A DNA stretch of 64,000 bases from Desulfoferrobacter suflitae (GCF_022603395.1 NZ_JAIBKA010000001.1:186001-250000), one strand, 5' to 3'; shown: positions 1-8,374, counted from the stretch's first letter. Program-made: numbers and translations. Notes: generated by a model from the sequence alone, not told the origin.

Positions 1-1
1 T

Positions 2-1372
2 TTTGTTGGGCCTCCGGGCGTCGGCAAGACGTCTCTTGCCAAGTCCATTGCACGCGCCACAGGTCGTAATTTCATCCGCCTATCCCTGGGTGGGGTACGC
101 GATGAAGCCGAGATCCGCGGGCACCGGCGAACCTACATCGGTGCTTTACCGGGAAAAATCATCCAGAGCCTGAAGAAGGTCAAGAGCAACAATCCGGTCT
201 TTTGCCTGGATGAAGTCGACAAGATGAGCATGGATTTTCGCGGCGATCCATCGGCGGCTCTGCTGGAAGTCTTGGACCCCGAACAGAACTATGCCTTCAA
301 TGATCATTATCTCGATCTGGACTATGATCTGTCGGAAGTTTTTTTCATAACCACGGCCAACAATCTGCACGGTATTCCCGCCCCGTTGCGCGACCGTATG
401 GAAATCATTCAAATGGCAGGTTACACGGAATTTGATAAGCTCAATATCGGCAAACAATTTTTGATATCCAAGCAATGTACGGCCAACGGCCTGAGTCTGG
501 AAAATGTGGCCTTTGCCGATGACGATTTGCTCTACATCATACGCCACTACACCAAAGAGGCGGGCGTGCGGAACCTGGAGCGGGAAATTGCCTCCATCTG
601 CCGTAAGGTAGCCAAAGAAGTAGTACAAAACGGACCTGAAACCAAGGTTGTGCTCAACGAAGACATCATCCAGGAATACCTCGGCATCCCCAAGTATCGC
701 TATGGGCGCGCTGAGGAACAGGATGAAATCGGCTTGGCAACGGGACTCGCCTGGACCGAATTTGGCGGTGATACCCTGGGAATCGAGACCGTCCTGATGC
801 CCGGTAAGGGAAAAATCATCATCACCGGTAAGTTGGGTGAGGTGATGCAGGAGTCGGCCCAGGCGGCACTCAGCTACGTCAGGTCGCGGGCAGTGAGGCT
901 GGGCGTCGAACCCGATTTCTACCAAAAACTGGACATTCATGTGCATGTGCCGGAGGGGGCCATACCCAAAGATGGACCATCGGCCGGCATCACCATGGCG
1001 ACTTCCATCGTGTCGGCCCTGACCAAAATACCAGCCCGCAGCGACGTGGCCATGACGGGTGAAATAACTTTGCGTGGAAGAGTGCTGCCGATCGGCGGTT
1101 TGAAGGAAAAGATTCTCGCCGCCCACCGGGCTCTGCTGAAGACCGTGCTAATCCCCAGAGATAATGCCAAGGACCTGAAGGATATTCCGCAGAAGATTCT
1201 GCAGGAAATCAATCTGGAATTGGTCGAACACATGGACGACGTATTACGCAAGGCCCTGGTAATAGAAAGCGATGAACAGCTCTTTCACGAACCCGTGGAA
1301 CCACCGGACAAGGAGGATGCAGTACTCTTTGAACGTGAGAAGCCCGCAGCCGATGAGATTCGCACCCATTGA
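2..1372 (+). CDS. lon: ATP-dependent protease Lon, 5'-truncated by the window edge
   Basis: The reading frame is open from base 2 and lacks its start and N-terminal domain, which lie left of the window. It opens directly on the AAA+ Walker A motif (GPPGVGKTS), followed by Walker B (FCLDEVDKM, about bases 200-230) and the Lon AAA+ region ([16 protein letters not shown]). The C-terminal proteolytic domain has the catalytic Ser in DGPSAG (codon at 980) and the downstream Lys in the [19 protein letters not shown] stretch. Lon is a soluble, homohexameric ATP-dependent serine protease that degrades damaged and regulatory proteins. About 457 residues are present of the usual 780-820. The tail after the protease domain ([16 protein letters not shown] onward) is acidic and not conserved. 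Family assignment is certain. Confidence 0.96.
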   Translation, partial: FVGPPGVGKTSLAKSIARATGRNFIRLSLGGVRDEAEIRGHRRTYIGALPGKIIQSLKKVKSNNPVFCLDEVDKMSMDFRGDPSAALLEVLDPEQNYAFNDHYLDLDYDLSEVFFITTANNLHGIPAPLRDRMEIIQMAGYTEFDKLNIGKQFLISKQCTANGLSLENVAFADDDLLYIIRHYTKEAGVRNLEREIASICRKVAKEVVQNGPETKVVLNEDIIQEYLGIPKYRYGRAEEQDEIGLATGLAWTEFGGDTLGIETVLMPGKGKIIITGKLGEVMQESAQAALSYVRSRAVRLGVEPDFYQKLDIHVHVPEGAIPKDGPSAGITMATSIVSALTKIPARSDVAMTGEITLRGRVLPIGGLKEKILAAHRALLKTVLIPRDNAKDLKDIPQKILQEINLELVEHMDDVLRKALVIESDEQLFHEPVEPPDKEDAVLFEREKPAADEIRTH

Positions 1373-1400
1373 ACAACTGCTCGGAGCCCGCAAAAAAAGC

Positions 1401-1429
1401 TTGACATGTAACCGTCCATCGAATACAAG
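1401..1429 (+). promoter_or_regulatory. Sigma-70 type promoter for the tRNA pair
   Basis: A perfect TTGACA (1401-1406), a 17-nt spacer and TACAAG (1424-1429) lie about 50 nt upstream of tRNA-Val. The -35 box is consensus and the -10 box is weak. The position fits independent transcription of the two tRNAs after lon ends. Confidence 0.55.
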
Positions 1430-1479
1430 TGAGCACTCGCGCGATGGATGAAAGAACACCTGCTCAAGCAGGCGTTTTG

Positions 1480-1555
1480 GGGCGGGTAGCTCAGCTGGGA
1501 GAGCATCGGCCTTACAAGCCGAGGGTCACAGGTTCGAGCCCTGTTCCGCCCACCA
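1480..1555 (+). tRNA. tRNA-Val (anticodon TAC)
   Basis: Seventy-six nucleotides fold as a full cloverleaf. The acceptor stem GGGCGGG pairs with TCCGCCC, the anticodon loop is CTTACAA (anticodon TAC, reads GUA/GUG), the T-arm is ACAGG-TTCGAGC-CCTGT, and the gene encodes its own 3' CCA. It is followed 14 nt later by tRNA-Asp and is probably co-transcribed with it. Confidence 0.97.
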
Positions 1556-1569
1556 GCGCAAGACAATCA

Positions 1570-1646
<77 letters not shown>

Positions 1647-1655
1647 GTCAATCAG

Positions 1656-1690
1656 AGGGAGCCAGCCAGTGCGGCGGGCTCCCTTTATTT
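1656..1690 (+). terminator. Rho-independent terminator after tRNA-Asp
   Basis: An eight-base stem AGGGAGCC / GGCTCCCT encloses a 13-nt loop and is followed by TTATTT. It starts 9 nt after the tRNA CCA end and closes the tRNA transcript. Confidence 0.85.
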
Positions 1691-1863
1691 CTGGAAAGTG
1701 TTGTGTGCCTGCAAACCTTTTGATGCCGACCGTTAGCCGCTACGTTTGTACTCTGCCGATAGCATGAATGTTTGTCCTGGCAGAACCGATCACCCTGAAG
1801 TTTCTCACGCGGCCGGCACAAAGCGTCAGGCGGTCGGCAAGGTCTGAAGGGTCGCAGCCCTGT

Positions 1864-3288
1864 CTAACTCTCCAGGCGGATGGCAACCATCTGAATATTG
1901 GTCATGTCCTCTATGGCAAACCGCACCCCTTCCCTACCGACGCCACTCTTGCGGTTTCCTCCATACGGCATGTGATCGGCACGAAAGACCGGCGTGTCGT
2001 TGATGATGACACCCCCGAAGTTCAATTGACGAATGGCCTGGAATACGCGGTTGACATCACGCGTGAACACTCCTGCCTGGAGTCCGTATGCAGTGTCGTT
2101 AGCCTGCCTTAGAGCATCTTCGAAATGCTCACATTGAATGACCGAGGCAACGGGCCCGAAGATCTCTTCAGCAACAACTTTCATGTCCGGCTGCACGCTG
2201 GTCAGGACAGTCGGCCAATAGACTCCCCCATCGCGCTTTCCGCCCGTGGCGACCTGCGCCCCGCCCACTTGAGCCTCGGTGACCCAGCTGGCAACGCGCT
2301 CCGCCTCACCGATGTCGATCATCGGCCCGACATCCACCCGCTCATCCAGAGGATCGCCCACAACCATAGCCTCGCTCGCCCTGACAAACTTCTCCAGGAA
2401 AGGCTCGTACACCGCTTGCTGGCTGTAAATCCTCTGCACCGATATGCACACTTGACCCGAATTGTAGTAAGCTCCAAGGGCACAGCGCTTGGCAACATAA
2501 TCAAGGTCCGCATCCGGAGCGAGAATGACCGGGGAATTATTGCCGAGCTCCAAGGTAACTCTTTTTATGCCGGCGATTTCCATGATCCGCTTTCCCACCG
2601 CAGGGCTGCCTGTGAAAGTCACTTTGGCCACGCGTGGGTCCGAAACCAGCCATTCCCCTACCGTTGCACCCGGTCCCACCACAAGATTGACAGCCCCGGG
2701 CGGCATTCCGGCCTCCATTAAGATCCTGCAGAGTTCGACAGCTGTGAGAGGCGTGCTCGTCGCCGGCTTGAGCACCACCGCATTGCCCGCCGCCAGAGCC
2801 GGCGCTACCTTGTGTGCAACCAAGTTGAGGGGAAAATTGAAAGGGCTGATCGCAGCCACAACCCCAACCGGGCGCCGTGCAAAATAGCCAAAATACCCTT
2901 CTCCCGAACTGGCAGCATCGAGTGGTACTGTTTCGCCGTGAATCCTTTTGGCTTCCTCCGCTGCAACGGTGAACGTGTTGACCGCCCTATCCACTTCAAG
3001 CCTTGCGTATTTCAATGCCTTGCCGGCTTCAGCCGCGATTGTGCGCGCCAGATCTTCTGTTTTTTCCGCAATAAGAACCGCCGTGCGCGCCAGTAGCGCG
3101 CTTCGCTTATGGGCCGCCATGGAGGCCATTACGGATGCCGCATCTTCGGCTGCCCGCAGCGCCGCGTCCACCTCTTCGTGCCTGGCGCTGGGCAGAACGC
3201 CAATCACCTCACCAGTGTATTTGGAGCGAACCTCCAAAATGTCACCACCAGCTACCCATTTCCCATTGATAAGCAGTTTGAATTCCAT
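1864..3288 (-). CDS. NAD(P)-dependent aldehyde dehydrogenase
   Basis: A full-length 474-residue aldehyde dehydrogenase superfamily protein that oxidises an aldehyde to the acid with NAD(P)+. Visible marks are the catalytic Asn151 in ISPFNFPLN, the nucleotide-binding KPATSTP and FTGSPAVGKRI segments, the general base Glu247 in LELGNNSP, the nucleophile Cys281 in SGQVCISVQR, and EEIFGPV near the C-terminus. LELGNNSP in place of LELGGKSP is typical of the branch containing lactaldehyde, glyceraldehyde and sulfoacetaldehyde-like enzymes, so the substrate cannot be set from sequence. It lies 235 bp downstream of the molybdopterin oxidoreductase on the same strand, possibly in one transcript. An AGGGG ribosome-binding site precedes the ATG. 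Confidence 0.93.
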   Translation of the reverse strand: MEFKLLINGKWVAGGDILEVRSKYTGEVIGVLPSARHEEVDAALRAAEDAASVMASMAAHKRSALLARTAVLIAEKTEDLARTIAAEAGKALKYARLEVDRAVNTFTVAAEEAKRIHGETVPLDAASSGEGYFGYFARRPVGVVAAISPFNFPLNLVAHKVAPALAAGNAVVLKPATSTPLTAVELCRILMEAGMPPGAVNLVVGPGATVGEWLVSDPRVAKVTFTGSPAVGKRIMEIAGIKRVTLELGNNSPVILAPDADLDYVAKRCALGAYYNSGQVCISVQRIYSQQAVYEPFLEKFVRASEAMVVGDPLDERVDVGPMIDIGEAERVASWVTEAQVGGAQVATGGKRDGGVYWPTVLTSVQPDMKVVAEEIFGPVASVIQCEHFEDALRQANDTAYGLQAGVFTRDVNRVFQAIRQLNFGGVIINDTPVFRADHMPYGGNRKSGVGREGVRFAIEDMTNIQMVAIRLES

Positions 3289-3523
3289 CGATATAACCCC
3301 TTTGTTTGTCGCGCAACACTCTTATTCCACCCTGCCGGTCACCGCTTGTCTTACAACCTTCACCAGGTACAGCTCCACGCACTGGGGTGTCCTAAATAAA
3401 GCGGGCCTGCAAGGGTGTTGATACAAAGTTGGGAGGAGACTTCAAACAGAGCAATGCTTCTGCTATTGGGCATCTCCATGAAACCACCAGCAAATTTTAC
3501 CGAGGTCAAGGGGCTTCCCGCCC

Positions 3524-5611
3524 TCAGGAGAGTTTCCTGACGGTTACAAAGTGTTCCTGCATGGCTATGGCACCACCGGCGGGATCCCATAGATCCAAGC
3601 CTTTTGACATGAGGCAGTTGTCCGCCACTCCCTTTCCCAAAGCACGGCTTTCGACTGTCAAAGTATGTCCAAAACCGTGCACCATGAAAACCGCTTCAGG
3701 ATGGATGAATTCGGTCAGCATCACTTTGATTCGACCAACATATCCATCAGCGGCTATTTCCACTTCTTCGTCGTCGACAATTTTCATTTCCGCTGCAACC
3801 GTCTTATTCAACCACAGGACATTCTCAGCCATTTGCTCATTAAGAAGCCGATTGTTTACGGTGTGTCCCTGCGTGTGTACCGGGCAACGACCAAATGCCA
3901 TGCGAAACATTCCCTCGGGAGGTTTCGCCGGTGCTTCATACGGCTTGAGAGAAGCCAATCCCTGGCCTTCTAGCTTCTCACTGACGACCTCAATCCTCCC
4001 GCTCGCGGTCTTGAATTTCAACTCGTGCACTTTGCGATAGACAGGTCCGTCGCTCAAAGGGACCATGCCGGTCGCATCGAAATCCCTCATCGCAACGCCG
4101 GTGCCTTCCAACTGGTAATGCCAGATGTCCTCGATGGAATCAAAGGCAAGCGCATTCATGCCCAGTCTCCTGGCCAGACCGGTAAAGATTTCCCAGTCGG
4201 CCCGTGAATCAAAGCGCGGCTCTTGGGCTCTCTGGCGCAGGAAAAAATACGGTTTTAGACCGTTCTTGCAGGCCACAATGCTTTCCCGTTCAAGGTAAGG
4301 GGATAAGGGCAGCACCACATCGGAAAACCATGCCGTGTCGGACCAGCTGAAGGTGACCGAAAGCATAAAATCCAATTTATTGAAAGTGTTCTTCAAGACG
4401 GGCGGATCTGGAAAGCCCATCAGGGGATCATGCCGATAGGCGATGTAAGCCTTGATGGGATAAGGATCCTCGGTCTCAATGGCCTTGAAGGCGAGATGCA
4501 GCAATCCTGGACCGGCATCAAAATGTTTGTAGCGCCAGCCGACGCCATCGACTCTTTTCTCTTCCGGCTTGGGGAATAGGTCCGCCAGTTTCTTCAGTCC
4601 CTTGCATCCCACGTCAGACGGGCTGTTGGCCACGGCAAGGCCGCCCTTGGCCCCTATGGAGCCCAACAGCGCATTGATGAGATAAATGGAACGGGAGACA
4701 TAAAAAGAATCCCTGTAGCGTGCGGTCATCCAACCGGGATGCCAGACAACGGCCGGTCTCGCACCGGCCAACTCTTTGACAAAGCTGACCAGGTCATCCG
4801 CCGGCACCCCCGTCTCCCCCTCCGCCCATTGCGGAGTGTAAGGTCGAATAAACTCTTGCAGCCGGTTGAAATCCTGCATCCACAGTCGTACAAATTCCTC
4901 ATCGTACAATTGTTTGTTCAACAGTACATGAATGACAGCCAAATTGAACGCGTAATCCGAACCCGGTCTGACCAGGAAGAAGTTATGAGCTTTGCTCGAT
5001 GACACCGTTGACCGTATGTCAATGACGCTGAGTTTGCAGCCATCCTCCATGGCGGCTGTGAGGTCATTGACTTCTTTGACATTGATTGCCTCGAAAATGT
5101 TCCTGGTCTGCAGGACGACGTGCCTGGCGTTCTTCAGATCGTAGACAACTCCTTTGCGGCCAAATCCGAACAATGAGAGTGCCGCATGTTGAACATTTCT
5201 GGCACATGAGGCATCGTGATTGGAGTAATTGGGCGACCCGAGACCCCGAACGAATGCCTGGTGCAGATCACGAAACGGCCCCCCGCGGTCGGAGAAAAGA
5301 ATACTACGACTGCCGTGCTGCTCGCTCACTTCCCTTAAACGACCGGCTGTGTAGTCCAGTGCTTCATCCCAGGAAACCTCACGCCATTTGCCTTCACCCC
5401 GTTTTCCAACTCGAATCAGAGGGAATTGAGGACGTTCATTATCATTGATCAAAGCCAGCCCGGCGGCGCCTCGAGCACAGATCGCCCCTTCGATGCCGGA
5501 CGCGTAGGGATTGCCCTGGACAAAAGCACAAGAACCATTTTCCACATGCGCCTCAATTGGGCAGCGCACCGTACACATGCCACAAATGCTATAAACCTTT
5601 TTAATCGCCAT
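3524..5611 (-). CDS. Molybdopterin oxidoreductase, thiosulfate/polysulfide-reductase-like, cytoplasmic
   Basis: A catalytic subunit of the DMSO-reductase superfamily, about 695 residues, carrying bis-MGD and one [4Fe-4S] cluster. The cluster ligands are C10, C13, C17 and C45 (CGMCTVRC ... GAICARG). The likely Mo ligand is the Cys in NHDASCARN near residue 140, the position used by PhsA/PsrA. The MGD-binding C-terminal domain (FGRCPVHTQGHTVNN, KGLDLWDPAGG) is complete. I chose the ATG at 5611, with GGGAG 6 nt upstream, because family members begin near this Cys motif. An in-frame ATG at 5737 would add 42 residues and has a strong GGAGGT, but 16 nt away. There is no TAT signal and no electron-transfer or membrane subunit beside it, so its redox partner is unknown. 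The aldehyde dehydrogenase downstream is the only linked enzyme. Confidence 0.88.
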   Translation of the reverse strand: MAIKKVYSICGMCTVRCPIEAHVENGSCAFVQGNPYASGIEGAICARGAAGLALINDNERPQFPLIRVGKRGEGKWREVSWDEALDYTAGRLREVSEQHGSRSILFSDRGGPFRDLHQAFVRGLGSPNYSNHDASCARNVQHAALSLFGFGRKGVVYDLKNARHVVLQTRNIFEAINVKEVNDLTAAMEDGCKLSVIDIRSTVSSSKAHNFFLVRPGSDYAFNLAVIHVLLNKQLYDEEFVRLWMQDFNRLQEFIRPYTPQWAEGETGVPADDLVSFVKELAGARPAVVWHPGWMTARYRDSFYVSRSIYLINALLGSIGAKGGLAVANSPSDVGCKGLKKLADLFPKPEEKRVDGVGWRYKHFDAGPGLLHLAFKAIETEDPYPIKAYIAYRHDPLMGFPDPPVLKNTFNKLDFMLSVTFSWSDTAWFSDVVLPLSPYLERESIVACKNGLKPYFFLRQRAQEPRFDSRADWEIFTGLARRLGMNALAFDSIEDIWHYQLEGTGVAMRDFDATGMVPLSDGPVYRKVHELKFKTASGRIEVVSEKLEGQGLASLKPYEAPAKPPEGMFRMAFGRCPVHTQGHTVNNRLLNEQMAENVLWLNKTVAAEMKIVDDEEVEIAADGYVGRIKVMLTEFIHPEAVFMVHGFGHTLTVESRALGKGVADNCLMSKGLDLWDPAGGAIAMQEHFVTVRKLS

Positions 5612-5900
5612 CCTGTTCTCCCAAAGTCTATCATACCCTAACCGGCTTCGATCCCATCGACCCTTGCCCGCTGCTAATTCCGCTTCCAAAACTTGTTGAA
5701 TATTGTCGGTCACTATGCCACATTTCACATAACGCATTCAGGGCAAAAAATCCACCTCCTTTTCACCATGGATAGTTGATATGCAAAGCAACGGTAGACC
5801 TTATGAACGGTGAGCGGGACTCGGAACCGGTGAAAACCTCAAGGCCATAGCGCTCAGGACCCGATGCGGAGATTTTTTTGGCCTGCGCGCTATGTCACTC

Positions 5901-5929
5901 TTGACATAACCTATAAGCTCGCTTATAAA
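5901..5929 (+). promoter_or_regulatory. Strong sigma-70 type promoter in an intergenic region
   Basis: TTGACA (5901-5906), exactly 17 nt, TATAAA (5924-5929). This is among the best sigma-70 matches in the window, yet it precedes no protein gene: a terminator follows within 45-75 nt, which suggests a small RNA. Confidence 0.7.
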
Positions 5930-5935
5930 AGGAAC

Positions 5936-6002
5936 GTCAACTTCATACAATGTTCCACTATTTCAGAAATCGGGCCGAGGTCGGCGGCCCGATTTTTTTT
6001 TT
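5936..6002 (+). ncRNA. Candidate small RNA of about 65 nt
   Basis: A near-consensus promoter ends at 5929 and a strong Rho-independent terminator ends at about 6002, with no open reading frame between. Transcription from about 5936 would give a 65-70 nt RNA. It would hold a short single-stranded region, a small ATTTcagAAAT hairpin and the terminator stem. The host strand has no other gene from 5612 to past 6003, so the terminator has no other obvious owner. I do not recognise the RNA family. Evidence is promoter and terminator only. Confidence 0.5.
5968..6002 (+). terminator. Rho-independent terminator of the candidate small RNA
   Basis: A nine-base perfect stem AATCGGGCC / GGCCCGATT with a 9-nt loop is followed by a run of about ten T. 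On the plus strand it is a textbook terminator. Confidence 0.85.
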
Positions 6003-6264
6003 GCTCGGTAAGACTGTCAGCCTGCGTTTGTGCCTGACTGCAGAGATTGGCATCTGTCGCGTTATGCTCCATCTTGCCGGGAAGATCTTAGCGCAAAAGA
6101 CAAATTGAATGAGACATCAGCAAAACTGGCTGGGTTGATCAGGGACGCCGAGCGGTTTTTTGATCTCGACGAACCTTTGACTGCCGGTGTGCATGCGGCA
6201 AAGCTCGACAACGCCCTGACCGGCCACAAAAGAAAGCATCAGCAGGCCAAGCCAAAATGCCTGA

Positions 6265-6690
6265 TCAATTCGGGCAGGGAATCAATAGAACAGGACAGGG
6301 AGCCGATTCCAAGACGGCCGCTCCGACCGTTCCGATTCGCGAAACAGACTTGCCGCTTGGGCTCTGATGGCAGCCCACAACGATCAAATCCGCCTTGGTC
6401 TCGCGAGCCAGCCGGCAGATTTCGGTCGATGGATCGGCCTCCCAGCAGTTGAAGGCAAAATTGCGGAAATCGCCCAGCAACGGCTTCAGTTCTTCTTCAA
6501 ACTGCTGCTGAGCGGTCTTGGTCAGTTCAATAATCCTTTCTTCTGGAGTTTTTGGATGCATCAATCGGTAGTCGAGCGCGTGAAAGATGAGCAGCCTCGA
6601 ACCTTGTTCACGAGCCAATTCAACACTTTTTTGCAGAGCAAATCGCCCCACCAGGTTGAACCGCAGCCCAACAAGAATTCGACGGAACAT
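6265..6690 (-). CDS. Universal stress protein, UspA family
   Basis: A 141-residue single Usp domain. The N-terminal strand is MFRRILVGL. The C-terminal nucleotide-binding motif runs from VVGCHQSPSGKSVSRIG through VLESAPCPVLLIP, matching the G-2x-G-9x-G(S/T) pattern of ATP-binding Usps only loosely. The start has AGGAGG 7 nt upstream, and that site overlaps the TAG stop of the preceding selenoprotein-like DsrE gene, so the two are tightly coupled. It is the last gene of the leftward DsrE operon. A role in redox or sulfur stress is inferred only from this context. Confidence 0.94.
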   Translation of the reverse strand: MFRRILVGLRFNLVGRFALQKSVELAREQGSRLLIFHALDYRLMHPKTPEERIIELTKTAQQQFEEELKPLLGDFRNFAFNCWEADPSTEICRLARETKADLIVVGCHQSPSGKSVSRIGTVGAAVLESAPCPVLLIPCPN

Positions 6691-6701
6691 GCTGATGCCT
6701 C

Positions 6702-7058
6702 CTAAAAACTCATGGTTTCGTATTCAGCCATTAAGTCTACCAGAAACGGAGCCCCTTCAATCCGTACCCCCGGAATCATCTCATCGGGGGATAAATACCT
6801 GTGGTCCACTCAGGCCTTGCAGGCAAACATATCGGCGCCGTTTTCCATCAAGTAGTCGATGAAAGGTTTCATCTCTTCACCCGTAGACGCTCTGGCCCCT
6901 TCAGCCATCCCCAGTTGAGCCCAGTGAATCGCGTCATCAATGAGAAAAACCTTGACCTCATGTTTTTTCTCGAGAGCGACTTTGGCGAACTGGAATGCAC
7001 GGGTCGCTCTACCGACCTTTTCAAAACCATTGGAAATAATGAAGAGCATCTTTGCCAT
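6702..7058 (-). CDS. DsrE-family protein with in-frame UGA: candidate selenoprotein (CxxU)
   Basis: The frame starts at the ATG at 7058 (AAGGAGGTG 7 nt upstream), meets TGA at 6812-6810 after MFACKA, and then stays open for 35 codons to TAG at 6704-6702. Read through, it gives 118 residues, the normal length of a DsrE-like protein. The part after the TGA (VDHRYLSPDEMIPG) aligns without gaps to the paralogue at 13959-14327 (IKERHIEESELIPG), placing UGA exactly at the second Cys of CTPC. C80 and U83 would form a CxxU redox or sulfur-carrier pair. A hairpin lies 19 nt after the UGA. The extended stop overlaps the usp ribosome-binding site, as expected in an operon. DsrE-like selenoproteins are known in deltaproteobacteria. 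The alternative is an 82-residue truncated protein. Confidence 0.88.
6767..6812 (-). promoter_or_regulatory. Candidate bacterial SECIS hairpin following the UGA
   Basis: On the coding strand the UGA (6812-6810) is followed after 19 nt by a six-pair GC stem, CCCCCG (6790-6785) and CGGGGG (6772-6767), closing a 12-nt loop ATGAGATGATTC. Bacterial SECIS elements are stem-loops within the coding region shortly after UGA, with a small apical loop bound by SelB. Position and stem strength fit. The loop is larger than the E. coli fdhF one, and sequence conservation cannot be judged from one copy. Confidence 0.62.
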
Positions 7059-7095
7059 GTGAGTCACCTCCTTTCATTCAAATTTTTGAGCCACT

Positions 7096-7440
7096 TCAGA
7101 TTTTCATGTAAAGAAAGCCCTCTTTCTGCCTCTTGATCAACTCAGCCAAGCCGTTGGGTACAGGCTGCACAAATTCCGGTAGAGAATCGACTCGGATATT
7201 GAGGCAACGCAGGGACTCTTCACAAACAACGATGGAATGCCCCGAATTCACGAATTCGGCCATTTGCTCGCGGAGACTTTTGTTACACGCAACACAAACC
7301 GCTCCGGCAAATATATCCGCCACAACTATCACCTCGAAGCACTCTCCCTGATCCAGCACCTTCAAGCTGCTCAGCTCATTGAGCAGAGAAACCCATTTGT
7401 CGCGGTCTGAAATATGGATCACTATTCGAGTATTCGCCAT
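7096..7440 (-). CDS. DsrE/DsrF-family sulfur-relay-like protein
   Basis: A 114-residue protein of the DsrE/F fold. N-terminal MANTRIVIHISDRDKW is followed by strand-helix repeats with VIVVADIFAGAVCVAC in the centre and GHSIVVCEESLRCLNI near the usual DsrE active-site position. Cysteines at the ends of the central strands (VCVACNK, VVCEESLRC) could carry persulfide sulfur; which one is catalytic is not clear. It is the first gene of the leftward operon (dsrE-like, Sec-dsrE, usp), with GGAGGT before the ATG. The family acts in cytoplasmic sulfur transfer with TusA and DsrC-type partners, and tusA starts the divergent operon. Confidence 0.83.
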   Translation of the reverse strand: MANTRIVIHISDRDKWVSLLNELSSLKVLDQGECFEVIVVADIFAGAVCVACNKSLREQMAEFVNSGHSIVVCEESLRCLNIRVDSLPEFVQPVPNGLAELIKRQKEGFLYMKI

Positions 7441-7534
7441 GCTACACTAAACCTCCAAATCTTTCCTCTGCAATCGGAACAAATCGTGATCAATGGGTTG
7501 CCCGCTAACCGAATAGCCACCTGGATCAACCTTA

Positions 7535-7550
7535 GGCAATTTCAATGCCA
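7535..7550 (-). promoter_or_regulatory. Sigma-54 (-24/-12) promoter of the leftward dsrE operon
   Basis: On the minus strand TGGCAT (7550-7545), 5 nt, TTGCC (7539-7535), with invariant GG and GC at the right spacing. Predicted start is near 7524, about 84 nt before the ATG at 7440. It is the same 16-base pattern as the rightward promoter at 7986. Confidence 0.7.
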
Positions 7551-7633
7551 CCGCCGTTGGTTCTCCTGCTATTCCAGTGTATGCCCGCAAGAGAAACAGG
7601 CTCACCGCAACGTGCCACCACCCTCACAGGCAG

Positions 7634-7670
7634 TGGGGCATGCCCCATCATGCCCAGAGTGTTTAAACAC
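7634..7670. promoter_or_regulatory. Two perfect palindromes in the divergent intergenic region
   Basis: TGGGGCATGCCCCA (7634-7647) and GTGTTTAAACAC (7659-7670) are perfect palindromes between the two sigma-54 promoters. They sit at distances usable as upstream activator sites for an enhancer-binding protein on either side. They do not resemble each other, so at most one is likely to be the regulator site. Confidence 0.35.
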
Positions 7671-7935
7671 CTATTAACATTTAACAGATCCGTTTGGGCA
7701 CCTTACAAAGAGCCAAGTTTGCTCGTATAAAAAGGTGAACAACTCAGCCGTCCCAGCCGCTCTTGCATAGGCAACCGAGCAATGTCCACCCATCTCAGGA
7801 TCATGTGTAGCAACGCTTTGCCGAACTGGAATAAAGACCGGGAGGCAGCTTGCGAAAATATTTGAAACACATGTTGAATTATTTAGCAACCAAATCCCTC
7901 TAAGCCATGCAAGTCTTACTCATAAATTTTTTGCG

Positions 7936-7950
7936 AATAGTGTAACTATT
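7936..7950. promoter_or_regulatory. Inverted repeat upstream of the tusA promoter
   Basis: AATAGT-GTA-ACTATT lies 35 nt upstream of the -24 box of the rightward promoter, in an AT-rich stretch. It could be a regulator or IHF-region site; the function is inferred from position only. Confidence 0.3.
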
Positions 7951-7985
7951 TGTAATTAAAGGAAGAATATTTATCCTCAACGGCG

Positions 7986-8000
7986 TGGCATCACTTTTGC
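7986..8000 (+). promoter_or_regulatory. Sigma-54 (-24/-12) promoter of the tusA-hdr operon
   Basis: TGGCAT (7986-7991), 5 nt (CACTT), TTGC (7997-8000) match the sigma-54 consensus with invariant GG and GC correctly spaced. The start is predicted near 8012, about 95 nt before tusA. A sigma-54 activator with the GAFTGA motif is encoded at the end of the same gene run (14434-15852). Confidence 0.75.
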
Positions 8001-8106
8001 CCTGTATGCAGCCGACGGCGACAGTCACGACTCGCCTGAAAATCAACAAACGGGACAAAGCAAAGCCATAACCAAACGATCAGACAAACTGAACGAGGAG
8101 GCACCA

Positions 8107-8361
8107 ATGAGCACTTTGGATCTCAACAGCATACAAGTCGCAAATAGGGTTGATGCACGTGGAAGCGCCTGCCCTGGCCCTTTGCTTGAAGCAAAAAAGG
8201 CCATCGGTAAGGTCAAGGTGGGAGAAGTGTTGGAGATTTTATCCAACGACACCGGCACCCGAAACGACATTCCGGTATGGGCCAACAAGGTGGGACACGA
8301 ATATCTGGGGTACGCCAGTGTGGACGGGTACGATCGAATCTTTGTATGTCGCAAGAAGTAG
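8107..8361 (+). CDS. tusA: TusA-family sulfur carrier protein
   Basis: An 84-residue SirA/TusA-fold protein with the diagnostic CPGP motif (RGSACPGPLLEAKKAI, Cys about residue 22), whose Cys carries persulfide sulfur. The rest (VGEVLEILSNDTGTRNDIPVWANKVGHEYLG) is the normal TusA body. GAGGAGG precedes the ATG. It is the first gene of the sigma-54 operon. TusA proteins hand sulfur to DsrE/DsrC or Hdr-like partners in dissimilatory sulfur metabolism, and such partners follow here. Whether it serves dissimilation or tRNA/cofactor thiolation is not provable from sequence, but the context favours the former. Confidence 0.95.
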   Translation: MSTLDLNSIQVANRVDARGSACPGPLLEAKKAIGKVKVGEVLEILSNDTGTRNDIPVWANKVGHEYLGYASVDGYDRIFVCRKK

Positions 8362-8374
8362 GTCGGAATACGCC

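Noticed and set aside
6003-6264. Minus-strand open frame of about 54 codons directly after the usp gene (FWLGLLMLSFVAGQGVVEL)
   Set aside because: A hydrophobic stretch is visible, but there is no ribosome-binding site and no family match; it is too weak to call a gene.
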